From the NCBI GenBank assembly GCA_963824705.1, contig CAWGQE010000003.1, positions 1,736,001 to 1,800,000 on the forward strand: DNA of 64,000 nucleotides. The letters run 5' to 3'. The DNA comes from VRUE01 sp963824705 (GTDB taxonomy: Bacteria; Actinomycetota; Thermoleophilia; Solirubrobacterales; 70-9). The notes beneath the pieces are model-generated. The model did not search any database and had not been told where the DNA came from. It saw nothing but the letters and a program-made list of their open reading frames with translations. Below, piece after piece: positions 63,980-64,000 of this stretch (position 1 is its first letter; each line of letters begins with the position of its first letter). Both the position numbers and the translations under genes were made by a program.

Positions 63980-64000
63980 ATCGGTGCCTGATTCTAGGGC

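Overview
The window is 64 kb of very GC-rich bacterial DNA. It looks like an actinobacterial chromosome, most likely class Thermoleophilia (Solirubrobacterales or a relative). The evidence is a GTP-dependent PEP carboxykinase, a Gram-positive type LexA box (CGAAC-N4-GTTCG), a c-di-AMP riboswitch in front of an RlpA/DPBB wall protein, a fadA2-fabG4-MaoC-fadE lipid operon of mycobacterial type, several MMPL exporters, and secreted proteins of types I associate with soil Thermoleophilia. The class-level placement is inference. There are two tRNAs, RNase P RNA, one riboswitch and about 55 protein genes. I see no CRISPR array, insertion sequence, prophage or replication origin. Apart from rnpB, no stretch longer than about 270 bases lacks a gene.

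Layout. 1-2.5 kb: edge fragment, pckG and a DUF4333 lipoprotein. 2.5-9.5 kb: surface-polysaccharide block (O-antigen ligase-like protein, Gly/Pro-rich anchored protein, two tandem clan-A glycosidase-like exoproteins, UDP-sugar 6-dehydrogenase). 9.4-12.3 kb: fused pabAB, head to head with pabC (folate). 12.3-14.8 kb: sucC-sucD-ferredoxin. 14.8-18.2 kb: an MMPL exporter, then an isolated lower-GC Fic gene with a motif-dense upstream region. 18.2-24.4 kb: five-gene acyl-CoA operon (thiolase, FabG4-like reductase, MaoC hydratase, two acyl-CoA dehydrogenases). 24.4-35 kb: HxlR regulator divergent from a second MMPL, AMP-dependent acyl-CoA ligase, GGDEF-EAL protein, DUF255 thioredoxin-fold protein and a third MMPL. 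35-41 kb: glnA, AhpD-like protein, secreted protein, riboswitch-rlpA, rnpB, SDR and lexA. 41-46 kb: tRNA-Leu, cupin, DUF2252, DHA2 exporter, hydrolase and GNAT. 46-48.4 kb: alkB-rubredoxin-TetR alkane hydroxylation operon, divergent from secG. 48.4-53.2 kb: ccmE-ccmF, trypsin-like protease and a secreted protein. 53.4-58.5 kb: SDR, GT2, and a 970-aa secreted protein divergent from a small wHTH regulator. 58.5-63.9 kb: SurA-N-like protein, then a copper-handling operon (unknown His-rich protein, CopC-CopD fusion, YcnI/DUF1775, thioredoxin-fold lipoprotein) and tRNA-Gly.

How the genes work together. Fatty-acid and alkane metabolism dominates: AlkB with its rubredoxin starts alkane oxidation, the acyl-CoA ligase and the fadA/fabG4/MaoC/fadE operon handle acyl-CoAs, and the MMPL proteins probably export lipids. 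Respiratory assembly is represented by CcmE/CcmF and the Cu operon, whose three consecutive exported proteins are all predicted to begin with histidine after signal-peptide cleavage.

Sequence quality. At least seven conserved reading frames are interrupted: single-base indels in sucC, the acyl-CoA ligase, the GGDEF-EAL gene (twice), the DUF255 gene, the third MMPL gene and the SurA-N gene, plus an in-frame stop in one SDR. Each indel-broken frame is restored by changing one base, often in a G/C run, so I suspect uncorrected assembly errors. I annotate these as full-length genes with the break described. Many long open frames antisense to real genes are GC-driven shadows and are left out.
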